Position numbers and translations under genes: made by a program
Notes under the pieces: generated by a model
Seen by the model: only the letters and a program-made list of their open reading frames with translations
Told to the model about the DNA's origin: nothing
Databases searched by the model: none
DNA from: Pseudoalteromonas umbrosa
Lineage (GTDB): Bacteria; Pseudomonadota; Gammaproteobacteria; Enterobacterales; Alteromonadaceae
Reading direction: 5' to 3'
Assembly: GCF_030125375.1 (NCBI RefSeq)
Contig: NZ_JASJUU010000003.1
Location: forward strand, 510,247 to 574,246
Length of the DNA stretch: 64,000 nucleotides
Shown here: positions 45,256-52,326 of the stretch, one piece after another
Numbering within the stretch: position 1 is the stretch's first letter
How the letters are laid out: the number at the start of each line of letters is the position of its first letter

Positions 45256-46750
45256 TATTCTCTTCCTTTATGCTCTCAAATTCTTCAAGCCAGCTAGAGA
45301 CTTCCGCTATTTGAGGTCGTGCGCCCAATTGCTCGAACAATGCAAAGGCCTTTTCCCAATGCACTTTTGCTTGATTCAGGTCGCCCTGTTGTTCATATAG
45401 AATACCCATATTGGCATACTGAATGGCCATGCCTTCTTTGTGACCCAGAGATTCATTGATTTCAAGGCTCTTTCGGTAATACTCAAGCGCCTTATCCAGC
45501 TCGCCTTGTGTTTGATAAACATTCCCTATATTACCATAATCACATGCCATACCTTCTTTGCGACCTAGAGACTCTTCAATTTCAAGGCTTTTTTGGTAAT
45601 ACTCAAGCGCCTTATCCAGCTCGCCTTGTGTTTGATAAACATTCCCTATATTACCATAATCACATGCCATACCTTCTTTGCGACCTAGAGACTCTTCAAT
45701 TTCAAGGCTCTTTTGGTAATTATCAAGCGCTTTATCCAGCTCGCCTTGTGTTTGATAAACAAGCCCCATATTGCCATACTGGATAGCCATACCTACTTTA
45801 CGACCCAGAGATTCATTGATTTCAAGGCTCTTTTGGTAATACTCAAGCGCCTTATCTAGCTCGCCTTGTATTTGATAAACAAGCCCCATATTGCCATACT
45901 GGATAGCCATACCTACTTTACGACCCAGAGATTCATTGATTTCAAGGCTCTTTTGGTAATACTCAAGCGCCTTATCTAGCTCGCCTTGTGTTTTATAAAC
46001 AAGCCCCATATTGCCATACTGGATAGCCATACCTACTTTACGACCCAGAGTTTCATTGATTTCATGGCTCTTTTGGTAATACTCAAGCGCCTTATCTAGC
46101 TCGCCTTGTGTTTTATAAACAAGCCCCATATTGCCATACGATATAGATTTACCTTTATTATCACCTGTCTTTTCAGCCAAGTTTAAAGCATGTTGATAGG
46201 CTTGTAGTGCGTTGTCTAATTCGCCAATTCGGTCATAAATATGGCCAGCCATAGTCCAAGCATTAAAATGTTCAGGGTTTAATTGCGTTGCCCTAACAAA
46301 ATCCTTTAGTGCTTGGTTAGACTCATGAAGATAAGTTAACGAGCCACGCTGGAAATAATACTCGGCCTGTTTGAGAATGACGTCTTCGTTAGCATCAATC
46401 AGCTTTGAGAGTAGCGCTCGTGCTTTATTGACATCGCCACTATCTATGATTGCTTGTAATGCGGCATCTACATCTTCGGCGGACAATTCGTTATTATGTT
46501 TGCTTTCACTCAAATTCAAGATGATTTCTTCATGAGTTTTTCGCTGCTGCTCGTATTCAGAAATTTCAATGCGTTTCTTATCTAGTTCTACTCTTAATAC
46601 TTCATTCAATGCTTCTAGCGCTTTTATAGCCTTGCTATCAGACAAGACAATATTACCTGAATTATTCCCTGCAATTTGAATCACAGTTGAGTTATCAGAG
46701 CGTACTGCTTGGAATACGCCGCTTAATTTTTTGAATAGAGATGCTATCAA
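45248..46750 (-). CDS. TPR protein with N-terminal RHIM-like motif (cassette A)
   Basis: 500 residues from a TTG at 46750; AAGGA stands 8 nt before it, exactly as in the paralogue, and a GTG 8 codons earlier is less likely. Order: a short amphipathic-looking N-terminus (MIASLFKKLSGVFQAV), the motif TVIQIAGNNSGNI (22-34), a Glu/Lys-rich coiled coil (about 40-85), TPR-like helices (about 90-190), then seven or so 40-residue kinesin-light-chain-like TPRs (GELDKALEYYQKSLEINESLGRK and so on). Neighbouring TPR units are almost identical at DNA level. No nucleotide-binding domain is present. TPR arrays with a short assembly motif at one end, next to a TM peptide with a like motif, resemble bacterial NLR/effector amyloid pairs without the NTPase. 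Confidence 0.82.
   Translation of the reverse strand: MIASLFKKLSGVFQAVRSDNSTVIQIAGNNSGNIVLSDSKAIKALEALNEVLRVELDKKRIEISEYEQQRKTHEEIILNLSESKHNNELSAEDVDAALQAIIDSGDVNKARALLSKLIDANEDVILKQAEYYFQRGSLTYLHESNQALKDFVRATQLNPEHFNAWTMAGHIYDRIGELDNALQAYQHALNLAEKTGDNKGKSISYGNMGLVYKTQGELDKALEYYQKSHEINETLGRKVGMAIQYGNMGLVYKTQGELDKALEYYQKSLEINESLGRKVGMAIQYGNMGLVYQIQGELDKALEYYQKSLEINESLGRKVGMAIQYGNMGLVYQTQGELDKALDNYQKSLEIEESLGRKEGMACDYGNIGNVYQTQGELDKALEYYQKSLEIEESLGRKEGMACDYGNIGNVYQTQGELDKALEYYRKSLEINESLGHKEGMAIQYANMGILYEQQGDLNQAKVHWEKAFALFEQLGARPQIAEVSSWLEEFESIKEENND
45441..46140 (-). repeat. 120-bp tandem DNA repeat array inside the cassette A TPR gene
   Basis: The TPR region repeats every 120 bp. Blocks 45481-45600 and 45601-45720 differ at a single position; blocks 45841-45960 and 45961-46080 differ at a few. 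Such identity, silent sites included, means recent unit duplication or gene conversion and predicts copy-number variation between strains. Confidence 0.9.
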
Positions 46751-46860
46751 CTTTATATCCTTGTATTGCTTCACAATACAACTCTACTTAACTGGATACT
46801 AAAAGCAATGTAAACATGAAAGATTTAATGCAGAAATGAAATGGTAAATGGGAGAAGGTT

Positions 46861-47013
46861 TTAACTCACTTTGGGATGTCTAAAAACAAACGTATTTTTA
46901 TCTAAATTTGAAACGCGCGTTACAATAGCGACAAGTACTCCGATAATTGTCACCAGCAGCGTCAATGCACCAATTTGCAATTCAGTGCTAAGTGAGGTAA
47001 ACCACTCAATCAT
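46861..47013 (-). CDS. Single-TM peptide without the motif (cassette B)
   Basis: 50 residues, too short for usual ORF lists. It begins MIEWFTSLSTELQIGALTLL like its cassette A counterpart and keeps the membrane helix (about 14-31), but the tail is VTRVSNLDKNTFVFRHPKVS and the VQIG motif is gone. AAGGAG, formed by the end of the TPR gene, lies 8 nt before the ATG, and 5 bp separate the two genes. The tail resembles the relic at 48490-48582, so it is the older form or has been swapped by recombination. Confidence 0.7.
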   Translation of the reverse strand: MIEWFTSLSTELQIGALTLLVTIIGVLVAIVTRVSNLDKNTFVFRHPKVS

Positions 47014-47018
47014 AGTTC

Positions 47019-48377
47019 TTACTCCTTTGTATTCTCTAATTCTGCAAGGTATCTAGACACTTGCTCAATTTGAGGTTGTGCACCAACTTGCTCAAATAAT
47101 ACCAAGGCCTTTTTCCAATATGCTCTTGCTTGTTTGAGGTTGCCTTGATTTATATATAGATTTCCCATATTGCCATACTGGTTCGCCATGCCTTCTTTGC
47201 GACCTAGAGATTCATCGATTTCTAGACTCTTTTGGTAATATTCAAGAGCTTTATCTAGTTTGCCTTGTATTTGGTAAATAACCCCCATATTGCCATACTG
47301 GCTAGATATTCCTTCTTTACGATCAAGAGATTCGCTGATTTCCAAGCACTTTTGGTGATATTCAAGTGCCTTAACTAGCTCACCTTTTTTCCTATAAACA
47401 ACCCCCATATTGCCAAAGTCACTGGCCATTCCTTCTTTATTACCTAGTGATTCATCGATTTCAAGACTCTTTTGATAGTATTCAAGCGCTTTATCTAGTT
47501 CGTCTTGTATTTGATAAATAAGCCCAATATTGCCAAAGTCACTGGCCATACCTTTTTTATTGCCTAGAGATTCATTGATTTCGAGGCTCTTTTGGAAATA
47601 TTCAAGTCCCTCATATAATTTTCCTTTTTTTCCGTAAACAACCCCCATATTCCCATAGTCTCTAGCTATACCTTTTTTGTTTCCTTGAGATTCATTGATT
47701 TCAAGGCTCTTATGGTAATATTCTAGCGCCTTATCCAGCTCGCCTTTTGTTTGGTAAACAATACCTATATTGCCATACGACACAGATTTTCCTTCACCAT
47801 CATCGGTCTTTTCAGCCAAGTTTAAAACATGTCGATACGCTTGAAGTGCACTGTCTAAATCACCAGTTCGCTTATACATATGGCCAGCCATATTCCAAGC
47901 ATTTAGATGCTCAGGGTTTAATTGCGTTGCCCTGACAAAATCTTCTAGTGTCTGTTGAGACTCATGAAGATAAGTTAACGAACCGCGCTGGTAATAGCAC
48001 TCAGCCTGTTTGAGAATGGTGTCTTCGTTTTCCTCAATCAGCTTTGACAGTAGCGCTTGTGCTTTATCGACGTCGCCACTATCTATGATTGCTTGTAATG
48101 CTGCTTCAACTTCTTCAGCGGGCAATTCGTTATTTTGTTTGCTTTGACTTAAATTAGAGATGATGTCGAGATAAGTTTGAAGCTGTTGCTTGTATTCAGA
48201 TATTTCAATTTGCTTTTTATCTAATTCAGCTTTTAAGGCGTCAAATGCTTTCACTGCTATCGGGTCCTTGAAGACAATATCACCTGAATTATTCCCTGCA
48301 ATTTGAATCACAGTTGAGTTATCAGAGCGTACTGCTTGAAATACGCCGCTTAATTTTTTGAATAGAGATGCTATCAA
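47019..48377 (-). CDS. TPR protein with N-terminal RHIM-like motif (cassette B)
   Basis: 452 residues beginning with TTG at 48377 (AAGGA 8 nt before). The first 34 residues are nearly the same as in cassette A, including TVIQIAGNNSGDI (22-34), and the upstream DNA is similar too. Then come a coiled coil (about 40-80) and kinesin-light-chain-like TPRs of 40 residues. Here the TPR units are far more diverged from each other than in cassette A (GMASDFGNIGLIYQIQDE versus GIARDYGNMGVVYGKKGK), so this array has not been homogenised lately. It is followed by its own TM peptide gene. The N-terminal motif is thus under stronger constraint than the repeat array. Confidence 0.8.
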   Translation of the reverse strand: MIASLFKKLSGVFQAVRSDNSTVIQIAGNNSGDIVFKDPIAVKAFDALKAELDKKQIEISEYKQQLQTYLDIISNLSQSKQNNELPAEEVEAALQAIIDSGDVDKAQALLSKLIEENEDTILKQAECYYQRGSLTYLHESQQTLEDFVRATQLNPEHLNAWNMAGHMYKRTGDLDSALQAYRHVLNLAEKTDDGEGKSVSYGNIGIVYQTKGELDKALEYYHKSLEINESQGNKKGIARDYGNMGVVYGKKGKLYEGLEYFQKSLEINESLGNKKGMASDFGNIGLIYQIQDELDKALEYYQKSLEIDESLGNKEGMASDFGNMGVVYRKKGELVKALEYHQKCLEISESLDRKEGISSQYGNMGVIYQIQGKLDKALEYYQKSLEIDESLGRKEGMANQYGNMGNLYINQGNLKQARAYWKKALVLFEQVGAQPQIEQVSRYLAELENTKE

Positions 48378-48489
48378 CGTTATATCCTTGTATTACTCCT
48401 CAATATAACTCTACTTAACTGGATACTAAAAGCAATGCAAACATGAAAGAATTAATACAGAAATGCGAATGTAAAAATAGAGGAAGGTT

Positions 48490-48582
48490 TTAGGAAACTT
48501 TGCATTGTCCAATTACAAATGTATTTTTATTCAAACTCGGAGCGCGCGTTACAATTAATAGACCTATTTGGGGCTGTAACGA
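48490..48582 (-). pseudogene. Relic of a third TM-peptide gene
   Basis: Read on the minus strand the segment gives SLQPQIGLLIVTR then APSLNKNTFVIGQCKVS and a stop. This matches the cassette B peptide (LQIG...IVTR, then VSNLDKNTFVFRHPKVS) with most of the membrane helix deleted; an in-frame stop precedes it. Flanking DNA also matches that of cassette B (GCGCGCGTTACAAT). A third cassette once lay here. Confidence 0.65.
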
Positions 48583-48682
48583 TTAATTTGTTTCGGTGAA
48601 TTGAGCAATGAAATTAGATGCTTTTTTTGTTATTTTTAGTGTAGTTTAGAACGGTAAAACCCCAATAAAGGATTTATTGTAT

Positions 48683-49180
48683 ATGAGGTTTAAAGTGCAT
48701 AGTTTATTTAGCTTTTTCTTGCTAATTTCAACCAGTTTAAGTGCTAATGAATCAGAGCTGATAGGTTCGGGCTCTAGCTCTTATCATGTACGGTACGACA
48801 TTGCGAGCTCGGTTAGCTTAAATGAATTACTTTTAAATGAAAGTGAAGGTGGCTTGCATAGTGTGCGGTTATTGTGTTGTTTCGGTAAGGAAAGTTTTAT
48901 AGGTGAAGTAGTTAAGTATTATGAAGAGCACATTCCCTATGAACTAGAAGTAGCATTTAAATCCTCAGGTAATTTGCACAACCCAGCTCTTTCCCCTTTA
49001 AAAGAGCACTTTAAAAATGCAATTAGATCTACTTCAAAGTATCGCCTAATAGATAAAACCCTAAAACAATACAAATATGAAATAAAGTCGATATGGTTTG
49101 AGAAGTTTACTTTTCGCAGGGGCGAACTGTATGCCGATATTAACTTTGAAATTTTATATCTCGACAGTAAGGAAGATTAA
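48683..49180 (+). CDS. Secreted protein of unknown function
   Basis: 165 residues from the ATG at 48683 (AAAGGA 9 nt upstream; a TTG two codons earlier is possible). Signal peptide ending SLSANE, then a mixed alpha/beta mature part with a CC pair (LLCCFGKE) and a long basic helix (LSPLKEHFKNAIRSTSKYRLIDKTLKQY). No family recognised. It is followed after 4 bp by a small membrane protein gene, and the two form a probable operon divergent from the TPR cassettes. Confidence 0.65.
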   Translation: MRFKVHSLFSFFLLISTSLSANESELIGSGSSSYHVRYDIASSVSLNELLLNESEGGLHSVRLLCCFGKESFIGEVVKYYEEHIPYELEVAFKSSGNLHNPALSPLKEHFKNAIRSTSKYRLIDKTLKQYKYEIKSIWFEKFTFRRGELYADINFEILYLDSKED

Positions 49181-49184
49181 ATTT

Positions 49185-49520
49185 GTGAACAACTTAAGCC
49201 GCTACTACCCCGTGCTACCCCTTATTATGTTGCTAAGTATCATATTCGTAATTAGTTTTTCAGAATATTGGATTATAGCCATAACTCAAAGCCCTGAAGT
49301 TCTAAAAAGCTATAATTTTGGTTCAGAAGCGATGGTATATTATGGCGGTGAAAAATATCGTTCAGCAGCTACCTATTCAGAACATAACCTTACACTTGCT
49401 TTGATTACTCTATCGTGTATTGCAGCTATAGTTGGGGTTATGGAAAAATGTAACTCTCGCAAAGTTTTTAAGTCTTACTTATTGGTAACTGTGGTCTCAG
49501 CCATATGGTTCTTTGTATGA
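49185..49520 (+). CDS. Small membrane protein of unknown function
   Basis: 111 residues from the GTG at 49185, which has AAGGAAG about 9 nt upstream; the longer frame back to 49098 overlaps the preceding gene and is not credible. Three membrane helices are likely (VLPLIMLLSIIFVISF; LALITLSCIAAIVGVM; YLLVTVVSAIWFFV) with an extracytoplasmic loop after the first (PEVLKSYNFGSEAMVYYGGEKYRSA). A decayed copy with in-frame stops lies at 56611-56867 beyond the oxidase operon. Function unknown. Confidence 0.65.
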   Translation: MNNLSRYYPVLPLIMLLSIIFVISFSEYWIIAITQSPEVLKSYNFGSEAMVYYGGEKYRSAATYSEHNLTLALITLSCIAAIVGVMEKCNSRKVFKSYLLVTVVSAIWFFV

Positions 49521-49661
49521 CAACGTTAAACAAGCCCACACAACTCACAACGAAGGCTGATCATAAAACTGTAGTAAGCTAACTCTATTGTTTAAGTTCA
49601 CACGCTAGTATTTGGCCTAAAAAAATTAATTTGTATCTATTTTGGTTATGCTTGGCTCTCT

Positions 49662-50114
49662 TTAATGCCATACCGATACTGGAAATGACAAACGCATAAA
49701 TGTTCGTGATATTAAATCGAGTTTTACACCAAACTGGATGATTTCCTCATTACTCCAGCCATCTGGGTGTAACCAATTTTCGTCTTCTAACTCACATAAT
49801 ATACCTAGCTCTTTGTCTAGCATGCTAAGCGGCGCCGCAGCTAGGCCCCAAAGCATGACGAGCTTGCCTTCGGTCTCATAATTGCGAGGCGTATTGGACT
49901 CTAATGCCCGAAAATACTTTTTGGTTTCCATCAGTGCTTTTGACACTTCAACCAAGATTGCGTCTCTTAGGTAATGCTTATCCATCGGGATTGAGTAAAG
50001 CTTTAAGGCCACTTCGTTGAGTTTATCTATCAATTCATTGTGTGCTTGGCTATGGTGCCTTTCAAACATTTCAACATAAGCATCTTGTGCTGTGGTTGTT
50101 GGTTTAAGTGCCAT
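49662..50114 (-). CDS. Conserved-looking helical cytoplasmic protein, unknown
   Basis: 150 residues from the ATG at 50114 (GGGAG 8 nt upstream; another ATG two codons earlier is too near the site). No signal peptide or membrane helix. The sequence is mostly helical with a long amphipathic start (AYVEMFERHHSQAHNELIDKLNEVALKLY) and a Trp-rich end (NWLHPDGWSNEEIIQFGVKLDLI). I do not recognise a family. It precedes no obvious partner: the operon upstream on the same strand ends 450 bp before it behind a hairpin. Confidence 0.6.
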   Translation of the reverse strand: MALKPTTTAQDAYVEMFERHHSQAHNELIDKLNEVALKLYSIPMDKHYLRDAILVEVSKALMETKKYFRALESNTPRNYETEGKLVMLWGLAAAPLSMLDKELGILCELEDENWLHPDGWSNEEIIQFGVKLDLISRTFMRLSFPVSVWH

Positions 50115-50445
50115 ATTCATTCACTCCCTTTGCTAGCATGTTGTAAGTTTAAAACAGATTGAAGCTGCTCTTTTCAATCTTAGGTTTAGCAATTCGAAGT
50201 GCAAATTGACAAATAAAATTATTGATATTTTTTGATTAATTTTCGTGTGAGTTTTAGTTGGTTGAATTTATTGGTGTTGAGTAATTTCCTTAAATTAATT
50301 GTGTTCCTATAATGAGTGGGGATTGACGATGATCTATTCAGATTGCAGTGTGTACAAATGTTAATTACTCATGGTGTTTTATCATTGTTCAAAGCTTTAT
50401 TCAGGGCAGGTACAAGACGTTCACTATAGCAATGGCAATATAATA
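50115..50445. other. Intergenic region with promoter of the helical protein gene
   Basis: AT-rich and without a recognisable gene on either strand. A plus-strand frame at 50371-50592 overlaps the operon's end and its hairpin and has no ribosome site. Confidence 0.4.
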
Positions 50446-50484
50446 ATAAGTAACAAAGTGTTCTATTTTCGCTTTGTTACTTAT
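50446..50484 (-). terminator. Terminator hairpin of the oxidase operon
   Basis: Perfect 13-bp stem (ATAAGTAACAAAG and CTTTGTTACTTAT) with a 13-nt loop, about 80 bp past the last stop codon, followed on the minus strand by a T/A-rich tract. Confidence 0.65.
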
Positions 50485-50565
50485 GTGCCATTTGTATATA
50501 TTTTACAATCAAAACAGCTTATTTATCTGCTCAACAGAAGACATAAGCATGAACGTCATAATGAG

Positions 50566-52326
50566 TTAAATAATCGTCTTTCTTGTTCTTAAATGATTGA
50601 AGTTAATGTAAATCTCTTCTCCTTCTAGATCTGAATCAATTTTGAAACCAGAGTATTTTTCCTTGATTTGTATTAGCTCCTGATAGCTGTCTTGAAAGTA
50701 AGTTTTTGTTGGTATGGACGAATCTTTAAAGCTGATAAAAGCGCCATACGCTCCGTCAATCGGTGTGTCGCGGCTTACTTCAATCCAGTCTAAGGCTCTG
50801 TTTACATAACGGAACACTGGGTTATCTTGGCCAAGCATTTTGCGATCAAAGCTCCCGTCATATTTTAGCTCCGTATTCCACCATGTTTGATATTGAATTG
50901 TATACTGGGCTTTCGAATAAGGAAAAGCGACACGTTTAGCTGCGCCAGTAATTGTGTCATCTGCATAAAACGGCCCTGCAATAGCACCCAAGGTTACGTA
51001 TGAGAACAAGCCAAGTTCTGCATTTTGTTCGAACAGTAATGGCGAAGTTAAAGACCGCAATAGTTCTGCTCTGCCCTCCTCAGTGAGACCCGTGTCTTGA
51101 ACGAGTTTTGAGGTGATTTTATGTGGTGCCGGTGCGTCATAATCAGGTGTAAATGGCGTACCATTTGCATTTGATACTAGAGCTTGCTTCATACCAACTG
51201 GTTTCAAGTTTGCTAAGGTATCTCTAGACCAATTGGACATTAGTGCAGAGCTGTAGTTAAGCTTAGTATCAGTGCCTGTCTTTGTTACTTTTGCCGTTGG
51301 GAAATATTGTCCGACAAAATTGTCCAGCTCACTCTCTGTACCTTCCCAATACCCATACATGGTACTAGGGTGCCTCAGTGACTTTACACTGATACAGGCT
51401 TGATCTGGAATAGCGTTGATCTTAAGGTTTGTACCCACAAGGCGTTCGGTGCGCGGATCATTAATTGCGCGTTCCCACTGTGTCAATAAATTCCATGTTT
51501 CTAAATTCGTTGAGTCTGGTTCCGCATTGTTCCAATGGAGTTCAAAGCGGTGTATTTCGTCAGGGATTTCAAATGCCTTGACTCTGAACTCTGTGACTAT
51601 GCCATAACTTAAAGCGCCGCCACCACGTAGCGCCCATAATATGTCTGGATATTCTGTTTCAGAGACTTCTATTTTTGATCCGTTTTGCAAAATAACGGTT
51701 GCACCAACGAGTGATTCACAACACATTCCCTTTGCTCTTGTCCAAGGCCCCCAGCCGCCCCCCTGAATGTAGCCAGCCAAGCCAACTGTTGCGCATGTAC
51801 CGTGAGGAATTGTTAAAGGCGGGATCTTTTTATCTGCTGGCTTAGCCAATTTAGGGATAACCTGATAAAACCGATAACCTGAACCGATATGTGCAATATA
51901 GTCCTCTCCATGCTGATGAATGGAAAACTCTTTTAGCTCGCTAAGGTCGAGCAGCACAACGTCAGTACCAGTGCACTCCCCTTCATGATCATGACCGCCG
52001 GAGCGCACACGAATAGGTAGTTTGTGTCGTATCGCTTCTTGATAAGCATTTACAACATCATCGGTGTGCTTGCACATTACGATAACGGATGGAGAAAACT
52101 GCAATCGCGTATTAAAAATCAATGCTTTCGATTGGTATTGTAAAAAGCGCTTCTCATCTAGATCTGCTGAAGGTAGCAGGGTAAGTAATTGGTCGGACTC
52201 GAAAGCATGAGTTTGCTTTAGTGTTTCTATGTAGCTTATAGTTTTTTCCCAGTATGCCTCAATACGCTTTTCAGCTTCTTCTAATTGGCATTCGGGCTTT
52301 GGTTTATTGCATTGTTCTGTCATCAT
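50566..52326 (-). CDS. Berberine-bridge-type FAD-linked oxidase (bicovalent FAD)
   Basis: 586 residues. The PCMH-type FAD domain shows RSGGHDHEG with His112 and PHGTCATVG with Cys178, the two residues that bind FAD covalently in BBE and glucooligosaccharide oxidase. LSELKEF, GGGWGPWTRAKGMCCESLVGA and ALRGGGALSYGIVTEF are further family blocks. The C-terminal BBE box is replaced by a divergent end. A large insertion (about 300-480) sets it apart from sugar oxidases. Such enzymes oxidise alcohols, sugars or make C-C/C-N bonds in secondary metabolism. It overlaps the decarboxylase gene by 23 bp; AAGGA precedes the ATG (a second ATG follows directly). Third gene of the operon, so it should act on the decarboxylase product. 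Confidence 0.85.
   Translation of the reverse strand: MMTEQCNKPKPECQLEEAEKRIEAYWEKTISYIETLKQTHAFESDQLLTLLPSADLDEKRFLQYQSKALIFNTRLQFSPSVIVMCKHTDDVVNAYQEAIRHKLPIRVRSGGHDHEGECTGTDVVLLDLSELKEFSIHQHGEDYIAHIGSGYRFYQVIPKLAKPADKKIPPLTIPHGTCATVGLAGYIQGGGWGPWTRAKGMCCESLVGATVILQNGSKIEVSETEYPDILWALRGGGALSYGIVTEFRVKAFEIPDEIHRFELHWNNAEPDSTNLETWNLLTQWERAINDPRTERLVGTNLKINAIPDQACISVKSLRHPSTMYGYWEGTESELDNFVGQYFPTAKVTKTGTDTKLNYSSALMSNWSRDTLANLKPVGMKQALVSNANGTPFTPDYDAPAPHKITSKLVQDTGLTEEGRAELLRSLTSPLLFEQNAELGLFSYVTLGAIAGPFYADDTITGAAKRVAFPYSKAQYTIQYQTWWNTELKYDGSFDRKMLGQDNPVFRYVNRALDWIEVSRDTPIDGAYGAFISFKDSSIPTKTYFQDSYQELIQIKEKYSGFKIDSDLEGEEIYINFNHLRTRKTII

Noticed and set aside
45508-45786. Plus-strand ORF of 92 codons inside the TPR gene
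   Set aside because: It is the antisense image of the 120-bp repeats (repeated VFDKHSLYYHNHMPYLL) and has no ribosome site.
45481-46080. CRISPR-like array
   Set aside because: The regular 120-bp repeats are in-frame TPR codons without unique spacers.
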